Assembly: GCA_019416685.1 (NCBI GenBank)
Contig: DXWV01000050.1
Span: forward strand, 95,784 to 159,783
Source of the DNA: Bacteroides sp.
GTDB taxonomy: Bacteria; Bacteroidota; Bacteroidia; Bacteroidales; Bacteroidaceae
Reading direction: 5' to 3'
Length of the DNA: 64,000 nt
A model generated the notes under the pieces. It saw only the letters and a program-made list of their open reading frames with translations, did not search any database and was not told the DNA's origin. Position numbers and translations under genes: made by a program. The first letter of the stretch is position 1, and every line of letters starts with the position of its first letter. Shown here piece by piece: positions 35,302-44,224 of the stretch.

Positions 35302-36333
35302 ATGAATACACTGATAGGACTCATTATTATTGCTATTGGAAGCTTCGGACAAAGTAGTTCGTATGTGCCTATAAATAAAGTAAAAAGCTGGTCTTGGGAA
35401 AGTTTCTGGCTGGTGCAGGGGATTTTTGCATGGCTTGTATTTCCTTTGTTGGGGGCTTTGCTGGCTGTTCCTGAGGGGAGTAGCCTGATCGAGTTATGGG
35501 GCTCAGGGGGAGCTTTTCCTGCTATTATATATGGAGTGTTGTGGGGTGTTGGAGGACTTACGTTCGGACTTAGTATGCGCTATCTTGGTGTAGCTCTAGG
35601 GCAGAGTATTGCGTTGGGAACTTGTGCTGGATTTGGCACCCTTTTTCCTGCTATTTTTGCCGGAAAGGATTTGTTTCATGGTGATGGACTGATGTTACTT
35701 ATCGGTGTATGTATCACATTAGCCGGTATTGCAGTTATCGGTTATGCCGGAAGTTTGCGTTCCAAAAATATGACTGAGGAAGAGAAAAAAGCAGCTGTAA
35801 AGGACTTTGCATTAACAAAAGGGCTGTTGGTTGCTTTGTTGGCAGGTGTAATGAGTGCTTGTTTTGCTCTCGGGCTGGATGCGGGAACTCCTATCAAGGA
35901 AGCCGCTCTTACCGGTAATGTAGAAGCTTTATATGCAGGACTGCCTGTTATATTCCTTGTTACTCTGGGTGGTTTCTGTACAAATGCTGCATATTGTATT
36001 CAACAGAATATTAAAAACAAAACGGGTAAAGAATATTTTTCTGTTAAGGGAGGTCAGTTGATTAATAATTTGTTATTTTGTGCGTTGGCCGGAGTACTTT
36101 GGTATTCTCAGTTTTTTGGATTGGAAATGGGAAAAAGTTTTCTGGTAGATAGTCCTGTTTTGCTGGCATTCTCCTGGAGTATTCTGATGTCTTTAAATGT
36201 TACTTTTAGTAACGTTTGGGGGATTATCCTCAAAGAATGGAAAGGGGCAAGCAGTTCAACAATCGGAACATTGATTCTTGGGTTGGTGATACTTATCTCT
36301 TCTATTATAGTGGTTGCTATGGCACAAGCCTAA
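35302..36333 (+). CDS. rhaT: L-rhamnose/proton symporter
   Basis: This is a 343-residue membrane protein with about ten helices. The N-terminal GLIIIAIGSFGQSSSYVPIN and VKSWSWESFWLVQGIFAWLV follow the RhaT pattern; the mid-region GLDAGTPIKEAALT and the C-terminal GTLILGLVILISSIIVV are also typical. It imports L-rhamnose across the inner membrane. It is separated from rhaA by a hairpin repeat of about 110 bp. Confidence 0.94.
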   Translation: MNTLIGLIIIAIGSFGQSSSYVPINKVKSWSWESFWLVQGIFAWLVFPLLGALLAVPEGSSLIELWGSGGAFPAIIYGVLWGVGGLTFGLSMRYLGVALGQSIALGTCAGFGTLFPAIFAGKDLFHGDGLMLLIGVCITLAGIAVIGYAGSLRSKNMTEEEKKAAVKDFALTKGLLVALLAGVMSACFALGLDAGTPIKEAALTGNVEALYAGLPVIFLVTLGGFCTNAAYCIQQNIKNKTGKEYFSVKGGQLINNLLFCALAGVLWYSQFFGLEMGKSFLVDSPVLLAFSWSILMSLNVTFSNVWGIILKEWKGASSSTIGTLILGLVILISSIIVVAMAQA

Positions 36334-36360
36334 AGGAATTTATGATTTTATTATTTACTG

Positions 36361-36472
36361 TTTACGATTGAAAAATGTCTGTAACCAATAATAAATCAGA
36401 TAACTTCAATCGTAAATCGTCAAATCGTAAATCATTTTGTTTTTTCAATCGTAAATCGTTAAATCGTAAATA
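36361..36472. repeat. Short-repeat cluster (AATCGTAAATCGT type) between rhaT and rhaD
   Basis: It contains repeated copies of CAATCGTAAATCGT and AAATCGTAAAT. The 17-mer TAACTTCAATCGTAAAT is the exact reverse complement of a segment in the argC-argD gap, which shows a dispersed repeat family. No coding content. Confidence 0.65.
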
Positions 36473-36477
36473 AAAAG

Positions 36478-37287
36478 ATGAAATCAATTTTAGAAAATCG
36501 TCCGGCTCTTACAAATGAAGTGAACAAAGCCGCTGAGGTAGCCGGATACCTCTGGCAAAAAGGATGGGCCGAACGCAATGGTGGTAATATTGTAGTGAAT
36601 ATTACAGAATTTGTAGATGATGAAATCAATGCTCTGGCTCCTATTAGTGAGGTGAAGCCTATTGGCACTGTACTTCCTTATTTGAAGGGATGTTATTTTT
36701 ATTGCAAAGGAACCAATAAGCGTATGCGTGATCTGGCTCGCTGGCCAATGGAACACGGTTCTGTCATTCGTATTCTCGATGACTGTGCAAGTTATGTCAT
36801 TATAGCTGACCAGCCTGTATTACCAACTTCTGAACTCCCGTCACATTTGTGTATGCACAATTATTTGATTAGTAAAGGATCTACTTATAAAGCATCTCTT
36901 CATACACATCCTATTGAACTGATTGCTATGACGCATCACGAACCTTTCTTGAAGAAGGATGTATTGACCAATCTGCTTTGGAGTATGATACCTGAAACAA
37001 AGGCTTTCTGTCCGCGTGGTCTGGGTATTATTCCTTATGCATTACCTAGCTCTGTAGCATTGGCTGAAGCTACAATCAAAGAATTAGATGACTATGATGT
37101 AGTGATGTGGGAGAAACATGGCGCCTGTGCTGTTGGTGAAGACATTATGGATGCGTTTGATCAGATTGATGTATTAAGTAAGTCAGCTCAGATCTATATT
37201 AATGCGCGCAATATGGGTTTTGTCCCCGATGGTATGAGCCAGGAACAAATGCGTGAAATGACAACAGCGTTCAATTTACCTAAATAA
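36478..37287 (+). CDS. rhaD: Rhamnulose-1-phosphate aldolase
   Basis: This is a 269-residue class II aldolase/adducin-fold enzyme that splits rhamnulose-1-phosphate into DHAP and L-lactaldehyde. Zinc-ligand and fold motifs are WAERNGGNIVVNITEF, SLHTHPIELIAMTHHEPFL (His pair) and MWEKHGACAVGEDIMDAFDQ. It completes the rhamnose pathway with rhaT, rhaA and rhaB. Confidence 0.95.
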   Translation: MKSILENRPALTNEVNKAAEVAGYLWQKGWAERNGGNIVVNITEFVDDEINALAPISEVKPIGTVLPYLKGCYFYCKGTNKRMRDLARWPMEHGSVIRILDDCASYVIIADQPVLPTSELPSHLCMHNYLISKGSTYKASLHTHPIELIAMTHHEPFLKKDVLTNLLWSMIPETKAFCPRGLGIIPYALPSSVALAEATIKELDDYDVVMWEKHGACAVGEDIMDAFDQIDVLSKSAQIYINARNMGFVPDGMSQEQMREMTTAFNLPK

Positions 37288-37307
37288 TCATCAAAGTAGT
37301 TATATTC

Positions 37308-38606
37308 ATGAAACGAATCTTTATATCTTGTGCTCTTTTCTTGTGTACTATTTCTCTTTCTGCTCAGACTAAAATGACGGCAAAAGAGGCTGCAGTGAAA
37401 ATTGCCGATCGGATACTTAATAGTACTACGTACGAATTTAAGAACACCAAGACTGGAGAGGTTTACAAATCAGTGAAGAAACTTCCTCTGTCAATGGATG
37501 TGAAAGTAGCCTGTAAATACAATAACTGGCACTACACGAATGGGGTTACTAACATCGCATTGATGGAACTTGCCGATAAGATAGGCGATCAGAAGTATGA
37601 CAAGTATGTATTGAAGAACATGAATTTTGTCTTCAATGAAGGTAATCTTGATTTTTTCCGTCGTCAGTATGATCAAGCTTTCAAAGAAGGAGGTTGGAAT
37701 GCAATCCGTAAGTTAAGCTGGCATATGATTTTCCGTGCTAAACGCTTGGATGATAATGGACCGATGGGGGCTAGTTTGATTGATTTACAGATGCGTCACC
37801 CTAACGAGGCTTTTCTCAACTATGTGAATGAGACGGCAGACCATTTAAACTATGCCGAACCTCGTTTGGTAGACGGAACGATTGCCCGTCTTTGGCCCCA
37901 TGTCAATACAATCTGGGCAGATGATGCCTTTATGGCTATCTCTTTCCTGGCCCGTATGGGAAAAATGACTGGTGATGAAAAGTATTTTAATGATGCTGCC
38001 AATCAGGTGCTGAACTATACCCGTTATTTGTGGTGTCCGGAAAAGAATATCTACTATCATTGTTACCATACTGATAACAAAGAACATGGTGTAGCTCATT
38101 GGAGTCGTGCCAATGGTTGGGTATTTATGGCACAGGCCGATTTGCTTAGCATGATGCCGAAAGACCATCCGATGCGTGAGGCGGTTATTGAGAATTTCCG
38201 TCAACAGGCAAGTGGTGTTGCCCGTTATCAGGGGAAAAATGGTTTATGGCACCAGTTGCTTGATAAAGAAGACTCTTACGAAGAGATCACCGGAACAGCT
38301 ATGTTTGTATTCGGTATCGCCCGTGGCGTAAAAGAAGGCTGGTTGCATCCAGACTTTATTTATGTAGCAGAACAGGGATTGAAAGGCATGATGATGAAGA
38401 TAACGGATGAGGGAGATGTAACTGCAATTTGTGTAGGTACAGGCATTATGCCTTCTGTTTCTTATTATTACAATCGCCCAACTCAGAAGAATGATCCTAT
38501 GGGTGAAGGCCCGGTGTTACGCGCACTGATTGAAATGATTGATGCACCGAAATATACTGAAATAAAAGCTGAAGAACAATATGATAAAATAGTTTTAAAA
38601 AAGTAG
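37308..38606 (+). CDS. GH105 unsaturated rhamnogalacturonyl hydrolase (second)
   Basis: This is a 432-residue enzyme with a signal peptide (SCALFLCTISLSAQ). It has an (alpha/alpha)6 barrel with VDGTIARLWPHVNTIWADD (Asp pair), YHCYHTDNKEHGVAHWSRAN, WVFMAQADLLSMMP and NGLWHQLLDKEDSYEEITGT. GH105 enzymes hydrate and release the 4,5-unsaturated GalA from oligosaccharides made by PL11. Unlike the first GH105 it is not fused to an esterase and is longer at the N-terminus. It lies 20 bp after rhaD. Confidence 0.9.
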   Translation: MKRIFISCALFLCTISLSAQTKMTAKEAAVKIADRILNSTTYEFKNTKTGEVYKSVKKLPLSMDVKVACKYNNWHYTNGVTNIALMELADKIGDQKYDKYVLKNMNFVFNEGNLDFFRRQYDQAFKEGGWNAIRKLSWHMIFRAKRLDDNGPMGASLIDLQMRHPNEAFLNYVNETADHLNYAEPRLVDGTIARLWPHVNTIWADDAFMAISFLARMGKMTGDEKYFNDAANQVLNYTRYLWCPEKNIYYHCYHTDNKEHGVAHWSRANGWVFMAQADLLSMMPKDHPMREAVIENFRQQASGVARYQGKNGLWHQLLDKEDSYEEITGTAMFVFGIARGVKEGWLHPDFIYVAEQGLKGMMMKITDEGDVTAICVGTGIMPSVSYYYNRPTQKNDPMGEGPVLRALIEMIDAPKYTEIKAEEQYDKIVLKK

Positions 38607-38635
38607 TTTATTGTTCAAGTGTATATTTTTCTATT

Positions 38636-38680
38636 ATCACCTTCTTTTATAAGTATGTAATGCTTGTGAAAGAAGGTGAT
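38636..38680. repeat. 12-bp perfect inverted repeat after the rhamnose/GH105 operon
   Basis: ATCACCTTCTTT (38636-38647) and AAAGAAGGTGAT (38669-38680) are exact complements across a 21-bp spacer. This is 30 bp past the stop of GH105 and may end or protect the transcript. The remainder of 38607-39128 has no gene apart from a promoter element. Confidence 0.55.
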
Positions 38681-39065
38681 CTGTATTTACTGGCTATTGT
38701 TTGCTATGCTATTTGTTTTGTTTGTAATATGAAGCAGATGAATAGCATATTTTGTGCTATGAATATATACAGGTAATGTATTAACTATCAATTTTCTATT
38801 GATGATGAGAAGCTTTTCTTGTACTTATAACATTCGGATGTTGTGATTACCTAAACCTGAGTTATTATTATATTAAAGCTATTGCTTACAGGTATAAAAA
38901 TGTATTCCCAAGGATAGGAACATTATATAAGTTGGGTGTTCTTTATAAAGGTAAGAAGAATAATTTAACATTCTCTTCCATATCTTGCCTTAATTTTAAG
39001 TCATAAAAATCAATTTTTGTATCAATTCAGCCAAAATTTATACGCTACCGTGTTCGATAACTGCG

Positions 39066-39073
39066 TATTTTTG
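39066..39073 (+). promoter_or_regulatory. -7 promoter element of the uptake-operon first gene
   Basis: TATTTTTG matches TAnnTTTG and lies 56 bp before the ATG at 39129, giving a leader of about 48 nt. No TTTG at the normal -33 spacing, as in many regulated promoters that depend on an activator. Confidence 0.5.
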
Positions 39074-39128
39074 CAATAATAATATTATATAAATATTAAG
39101 CTATTGTTAAACTAATAATTTAAAAACT

Positions 39129-41123
39129 ATGAGAAAGAATACTTTTCTTAGTGCGATGCTTTTAGCTGCATCGGTGTCAGTTGCTAATGCACAAGAGCTT
39201 GTTTGGCAAAATTCGTATGGAACCGGTGTTTGGGGAGTTTCCTCTCCAGAATGGGGAAAAGATTACGGAGGTGGTTTTTTGCTTCCTAATGGGTGGGATA
39301 ATGGTTCTACTGCTATTTTTGATGGTAATGGAAAATTTACTGACGAAGAAGGGAATCCTATAGAAACAGAAACCATTAAGTTAACCGGTGAAATGGAAGT
39401 AGCCGATATAAAGGTGAGTGGGGATAAGAATTACTCTATTTCTTATCAGGCAGAAAAGACCACTGATAAGATTGTTGGTGAAGGTACTCTTTTAAAAGAG
39501 GGTAATGGCGACTTTATTCTAAATGTTCTCAACGAATTGAAAGGTGGAACGGTGGTTCGTGGCGGGCGCGTTATTATGGAAAAAGCTGATTCCCCTAATG
39601 CGTTTGGTAGTAAAGTTTCACTGGAAGGCGGAGCTGTAGGTATGGCTATAAGCGATAATAAAAATACTCTCAAATTTTCTGCAGCGTCAATTGTAGTTCC
39701 TGAAAAAAGCACAGGGGCTATAACAGCCGGACGTTATGTGTATTTATTAAATGAATTTGGTGGTAAAGGACAACTGGCTATCTACTCTGGTGGTGAACGT
39801 GTAGGTTTTACTGAAGATTTTGCAGGGAAAACAGATATGGTAGGCTTAACAGGTTTTGAAGGTGAGTTGTTGGTAGGCGCTAATAATGATGAAGCTCTTT
39901 CACCTTCTTATAGAGCTGTATTCTTGAATTCTACAAAGAAATTTGATGATTTTGTTGCAGCGGGAAACTTTAGCGGAGATTTGTATGGAGTAGATTCTAC
40001 ATTTGTGTACACGAAAGTTACTTTGCTGGAAGGAGCCGGATTTACAAGCGGTAGTGGTAATCGTTGTTATGCTATTGGTGAGTTGAATGCAGAAGAAGGC
40101 GGATGGCTTGGCGGATATGTGAAGAATTCAAATTCTCCGGATATTACTTACGCTGTGGGGTATTCTAATACAGATGTAATAACACCGGTTGCTATCTTTG
40201 ATCCGGGGAAAAAATCGTACAATTGGATTCGTATGATAAAGATGGGTACAGGAACTTATACTTTTACTCATGTGAATGAAAGTCCGGCTGCTGTATTCAA
40301 AGGTTTGTTTGTAAACTCAGGGCGTGCTTATATTAATATTCCTGTTACTGAAACTGGCGTAGCATTCGATAGAGTAACAAAAGCTCCTGCTGCCATGACT
40401 ATTTATGCAGATGCAGTTGGTGGTGGTAATGGTCGTCTTGTAGGAGGTATAGCTGTAGAAGGTGGTAAACTTGAAGTAGGCTATATGGGTATTGGTGAAT
40501 TGGTATTGGCTGATATTAATGGTGAAACTCAGAAGTCTCCATTGACTGTAAAGGATGGTGGTATAGTTGAATTTGAACTTGCCTCTGCAACAAGTTATGA
40601 TAAACTGACTACAAATAATGTAGCTACATTCAATGGCAATAAGATTATTGTAAAAGCAGCTGAATCTTTTGATATAAAGAATGGTGATACATTTACTATT
40701 TTGGATGCTGCGGTTGTCTCTGCAGATGATACCTATGAAATTGAATATCAGGGATTCCCGGCCGGACTTACGTTTACTGCTGAAAAACAAGAATATCAGT
40801 CCGGTACAAAAACAGAGGGTGAAGGTGAAGAAGCTACGGAGGTTCCGATAATGGGTTACAAAATTGTACTGACTGCTAACGGATCAGGTGCTGGTACTGG
40901 CATTGAAGTAGCTGAAGCAGCTGAAGAAGTAGTGGTTTATGCACAAGATGGTAATATTGTGGTAAACGGCGTTGATGTTGAGAATGTTGTAGTAGTGAAT
41001 AATCAAGGAATGTTGATCGCCAACTCTAACTCAGCTATTGTTCCGATGAATGTTATGAAGGGTTTATATATTGTAAAAGTAAAAACGACTAAGGGTATAG
41101 TTATTAAAAAGATTGTGTTATAA
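39129..41123 (+). CDS. Secreted autotransporter-type beta-strand-repeat protein with C-terminal sorting-like domain
   Basis: This is a 664-residue secreted protein with signal peptide LLAASVSVANAQ. The early part (LVWQNSYGTGVWGVSSPEWG) is Trp- and Gly-rich. The middle holds a repeat of the PATR type (GEGTLLKEGNGDFILNVLNE, LKGGTVVRGGRVIMEK), typical of beta-helical autotransporter passengers. The last 75 residues (after EVAEAAEEVVVYAQDGNIVV) form a small beta domain ending MKGLYIVKVKTTKGIVIKKI, like T9SS Por_Secre tails. It has no catalytic motif. It could be a surface adhesin or polysaccharide-binding protein that holds RG-I near the SusC/D complexes. Confidence 0.65.
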   Translation: MRKNTFLSAMLLAASVSVANAQELVWQNSYGTGVWGVSSPEWGKDYGGGFLLPNGWDNGSTAIFDGNGKFTDEEGNPIETETIKLTGEMEVADIKVSGDKNYSISYQAEKTTDKIVGEGTLLKEGNGDFILNVLNELKGGTVVRGGRVIMEKADSPNAFGSKVSLEGGAVGMAISDNKNTLKFSAASIVVPEKSTGAITAGRYVYLLNEFGGKGQLAIYSGGERVGFTEDFAGKTDMVGLTGFEGELLVGANNDEALSPSYRAVFLNSTKKFDDFVAAGNFSGDLYGVDSTFVYTKVTLLEGAGFTSGSGNRCYAIGELNAEEGGWLGGYVKNSNSPDITYAVGYSNTDVITPVAIFDPGKKSYNWIRMIKMGTGTYTFTHVNESPAAVFKGLFVNSGRAYINIPVTETGVAFDRVTKAPAAMTIYADAVGGGNGRLVGGIAVEGGKLEVGYMGIGELVLADINGETQKSPLTVKDGGIVEFELASATSYDKLTTNNVATFNGNKIIVKAAESFDIKNGDTFTILDAAVVSADDTYEIEYQGFPAGLTFTAEKQEYQSGTKTEGEGEEATEVPIMGYKIVLTANGSGAGTGIEVAEAAEEVVVYAQDGNIVVNGVDVENVVVVNNQGMLIANSNSAIVPMNVMKGLYIVKVKTTKGIVIKKIVL

Positions 41124-41142
41124 ACATTTTGTTTAAAGGGAA

Positions 41143-41187
41143 AAGAAGAGAGGCGGTTGCGATTAAGAGAACCGTCTTTCTCTTCTT
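41143..41187 (+). terminator. Hairpin terminator after the beta-strand-repeat gene
   Basis: AAGAAGAGA (41143-41151) pairs with TCTCTTCTT (41179-41187), with a further CGGTT/AACCG inner stem. A TAACTTTG -7 match (41187-41194) follows directly, so a new transcript for the PL1-type gene could begin near 41201. Confidence 0.6.
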
Positions 41188-41291
41188 AACTTTGATATTT
41201 ATTCTTATTGCCTTTAAAAATTAATCTTACTACGTACTATGAGAGACATTTGATTTCTTTCCTGCGTAGCTTTCAAATAATTGATAAAACT

Positions 41292-44207
41292 ATGTTGTAT
41301 AAGAAACTTATTACTACATTGCTCCTCCCACTCTGTATGGGAACAATGTATGCACAACAATTGGCCTTCCCTGGTGCTGAAGGCTATGGACGATTTGCCC
41401 AAGGGGCAAGAGCCAGTGAAACGCCGGAAGTCTATCATGTAACTAATCTTGATGATTCAGGGAAAGGTTCTTTGCGTGATGCTGTAAGCCAGCCCAATCG
41501 TATTGTGATATTTGATGTGTCAGGAGTGATAAAATTAAAATCCCGTTTGGTCTTTTCTAAAAATCTTACCATAGCCGGACAAACGGCTCCGGGCGAAGGT
41601 GTAGTGGTTTATGGTAATGGAGTTTCTTTTTCTGCTGCCGACAATATAATTGTTCGTTATCTGCGTATACGAATGGGAATCGGTGGCACGAGTGGAGCTG
41701 ATGCTGCAGGAATTGCCAATGGGGGGAATATGATATTCGATCATATATCCGCTACATGGGGTTTAGATGAGAATTTCTCAATAAATTGGGATAGTAAGGG
41801 ATTTGAACCGTATAATATAACTATCCAAAACTCTATCATTGGACAAGGAATTATGGTACATGCTTGTGGAGGCCTTATCCAGACTAATGGTGGAGTGACT
41901 TTGTATCGCAATCTCTATATTGACAACAAAACTCGTAATCCCAAAGCGAAGGGGTTGAACCAGTTTGTTAATAATGTAGTCTATAATTGGGGTGAAGGCG
42001 GTGCTTATATCTTGGGTGATACGGAAGCTTCTTCTTGGGGTGTTATTACTAATAATTACTTTATAAAAGGGCCGGTTCAAGGAACTAAAGCTTTTACACG
42101 CGCAAAGACTGCATTCCAAGTTTACCAAAAAGGTAATATGATTGATTATAATCAGGATGGCATACTCAATGGATACGAAGCCACTGAAGAAGATTATCGT
42201 CGGGATGCATCTAATCCGGAAAGTGAGAACGTTACTTTCGTAGATTCATACGATAGTTTTGATTATTCGGATTATGATAGAAGAAGGTTGGTAAATGGAG
42301 AGAAAGTAGTCATTACTACGGAACCGGAGAAGCATCCGGTTATTGCCGGAGAAACAAATGCTGTTGAGGCATTTAATTGGATTGTCGATAAGGTAGGAGC
42401 TTCCTTGCCTGAACGTGATGAAGCTGATAATTATATGATTGATGAACTACTTTCATTAGGTACCAAGGGTGCTTTATTAAGTGGAGAATCCGAATTGGGG
42501 CTTGTGAATGGCGTTGGTAATATTTTTGCCGGTAACAGGCTGTTGGATACAGATAATGATGGTATTCCCGATGTCTGGGAAGACGCTAACGGATTGGATA
42601 AGAATAATCCGAACGACGCAGTACTGAAGGCTGAAAACGGATATTTGAATATCGAAAATTATATCAATAGCATTACTGGGCCCATTCCTTATGTGAAATA
42701 CCCTACTAATTTACAGTTAACCTCTTTGGGTACGGACTATCTTTCATTTAAATGGGTAAATAATGCTTCAGATGCTACTTTGGTTGTTCTTGAATATTCT
42801 ACGGATAATGAGGAATTTACCGAAATCGCTTTGGAACCGGGTACGGCGACTTATAAATTAGAATCATTGATTCCTAATACAACTTATTACATTCGCCTGA
42901 AAACTGTAGTTGGCGAAATGGAATCATTATATACCTCTGTGCAAGAGTTTGCTACACGAGGGGTTCCGGCTCCTCCGGTAACTTCCGTCGATCCGATACC
43001 GGAAAATGAAGCAACTATTTCCGATTATACATCTGTACGACTCTCTTGGGAAAATAAAACAGGTGCTTGGGCGGGAGCTCTTTCACATACAGTCTATTTG
43101 GGAAAATCCAAAGAGAATATGGATGTTGTATTAAACGCTTCTACAGCAAGCGTAGTAACGGTCAATGTTGAACCTGCTACTACTTATTATTGGCGTGTAG
43201 ATACGAAGAATCTTATGGGAGAGTGCAAAGGAGATGTTTGGAGTTTTACAACCGGAACGAAACCCGAACGTGGTAAGGTTGCTTATTATTCTTTCAATGA
43301 AACAGAGGGTACTGTACTCGAGAACGCTTATGGTGAGGATGCTACTGCCAAAGATTTCACTCCGTCATGGGTTGAAGGAATCCGGAACAATGCCGTTCAA
43401 TTCAATATGGCAAATGCTGCTTTCGTACAGGAACATTATGATGCATTGACTTTGGGCAGTGAATCTTTTTCAATTGAATTGTGGTTTAAATCTGCCGGAG
43501 GGTCTGTAGACTGGTATCTAATTCATAAAGGTAGTCATGCCACAACAAGTTATGAGGGTGCTACCGGTAAGTGGTTTGGTATACAGTATCAAAAAAACAG
43601 CAAGAATGATCGTTTGACTTGGGCTATCGATGATAATGTAACAAAGACAGATGTCAATGCAACCGGCGCTACTGCTAAATTCTTCACGAACGAATGGGTA
43701 CATCTGGTTTGTGTACGCGATGTAGAAGATAAACAATTGAAGATGTATGCAAACGGAGTACTGATAGTTTCAGGTGCTGATAAGACAGGAGACATCGGTA
43801 CTATAGAGAAAATGGCCATCGGCAACTGCAATACAGCCTATGAAAATGGCTTCCAGGGTTTGATGGATGAATTAACCATCTATAACGAAGCGTTGACTTC
43901 CGAAGAGATAAAAGATCATTATAAGCAGGGAACTGCTACGCATATAAATAATATAACTGCCGGAGAAGCGGGGCGTGCTTACCCCATGCCTTTTGTAAAT
44001 GAATTTTATATTCCTGTAACGGATGCGGACAATGCATCGGGACTGGTTACAATAATGAATACGGCAGGACGAACGATTTACCAAACTAAAGTCGCTATTG
44101 ACGGTGGAGTAGCTCGTGTAATGGATGTTGGTTCTTTATCCGAAGGATACTACATCTATACATTAAAACTAGGTCATAAGGTATTGATTGGTAAAATTGT
44201 GAAATAA
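41292..44207 (+). CDS. PL1-type pectate lyase with two Fn3 domains, LamG and sorting-like tail
   Basis: This is a 971-residue secreted protein with a signal peptide (MLYKKLITTLLLPLCMGTMY, then AQ), so the ATG at 41292 is chosen over one at 41208. Residues of about 22-400 form a PL1-family beta-helix (FPGAEGYGRFAQGA, LDDSGKGSLRDAVSQPNRIV, DNIIVRYLRIRMG, MIFDHISATWGLDENFSI). Then follow a DTDNDGIPDVWEDANGLD calcium-type linker, two Fn3-like domains (about 480-660), a LamG lectin-like domain (AYYSFNETEGTVLENAYGED to DELTIYNEALTSEEIKDHY), and a 70-residue tail ending GYYIYTLKLGHKVLIGKIVK. It probably cuts or binds homogalacturonan attached to RG-I at the cell surface. Confidence 0.82.
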   Translation: MLYKKLITTLLLPLCMGTMYAQQLAFPGAEGYGRFAQGARASETPEVYHVTNLDDSGKGSLRDAVSQPNRIVIFDVSGVIKLKSRLVFSKNLTIAGQTAPGEGVVVYGNGVSFSAADNIIVRYLRIRMGIGGTSGADAAGIANGGNMIFDHISATWGLDENFSINWDSKGFEPYNITIQNSIIGQGIMVHACGGLIQTNGGVTLYRNLYIDNKTRNPKAKGLNQFVNNVVYNWGEGGAYILGDTEASSWGVITNNYFIKGPVQGTKAFTRAKTAFQVYQKGNMIDYNQDGILNGYEATEEDYRRDASNPESENVTFVDSYDSFDYSDYDRRRLVNGEKVVITTEPEKHPVIAGETNAVEAFNWIVDKVGASLPERDEADNYMIDELLSLGTKGALLSGESELGLVNGVGNIFAGNRLLDTDNDGIPDVWEDANGLDKNNPNDAVLKAENGYLNIENYINSITGPIPYVKYPTNLQLTSLGTDYLSFKWVNNASDATLVVLEYSTDNEEFTEIALEPGTATYKLESLIPNTTYYIRLKTVVGEMESLYTSVQEFATRGVPAPPVTSVDPIPENEATISDYTSVRLSWENKTGAWAGALSHTVYLGKSKENMDVVLNASTASVVTVNVEPATTYYWRVDTKNLMGECKGDVWSFTTGTKPERGKVAYYSFNETEGTVLENAYGEDATAKDFTPSWVEGIRNNAVQFNMANAAFVQEHYDALTLGSESFSIELWFKSAGGSVDWYLIHKGSHATTSYEGATGKWFGIQYQKNSKNDRLTWAIDDNVTKTDVNATGATAKFFTNEWVHLVCVRDVEDKQLKMYANGVLIVSGADKTGDIGTIEKMAIGNCNTAYENGFQGLMDELTIYNEALTSEEIKDHYKQGTATHINNITAGEAGRAYPMPFVNEFYIPVTDADNASGLVTIMNTAGRTIYQTKVAIDGGVARVMDVGSLSEGYYIYTLKLGHKVLIGKIVK

Positions 44208-44224
44208 TATAATTTGAAAATAAG

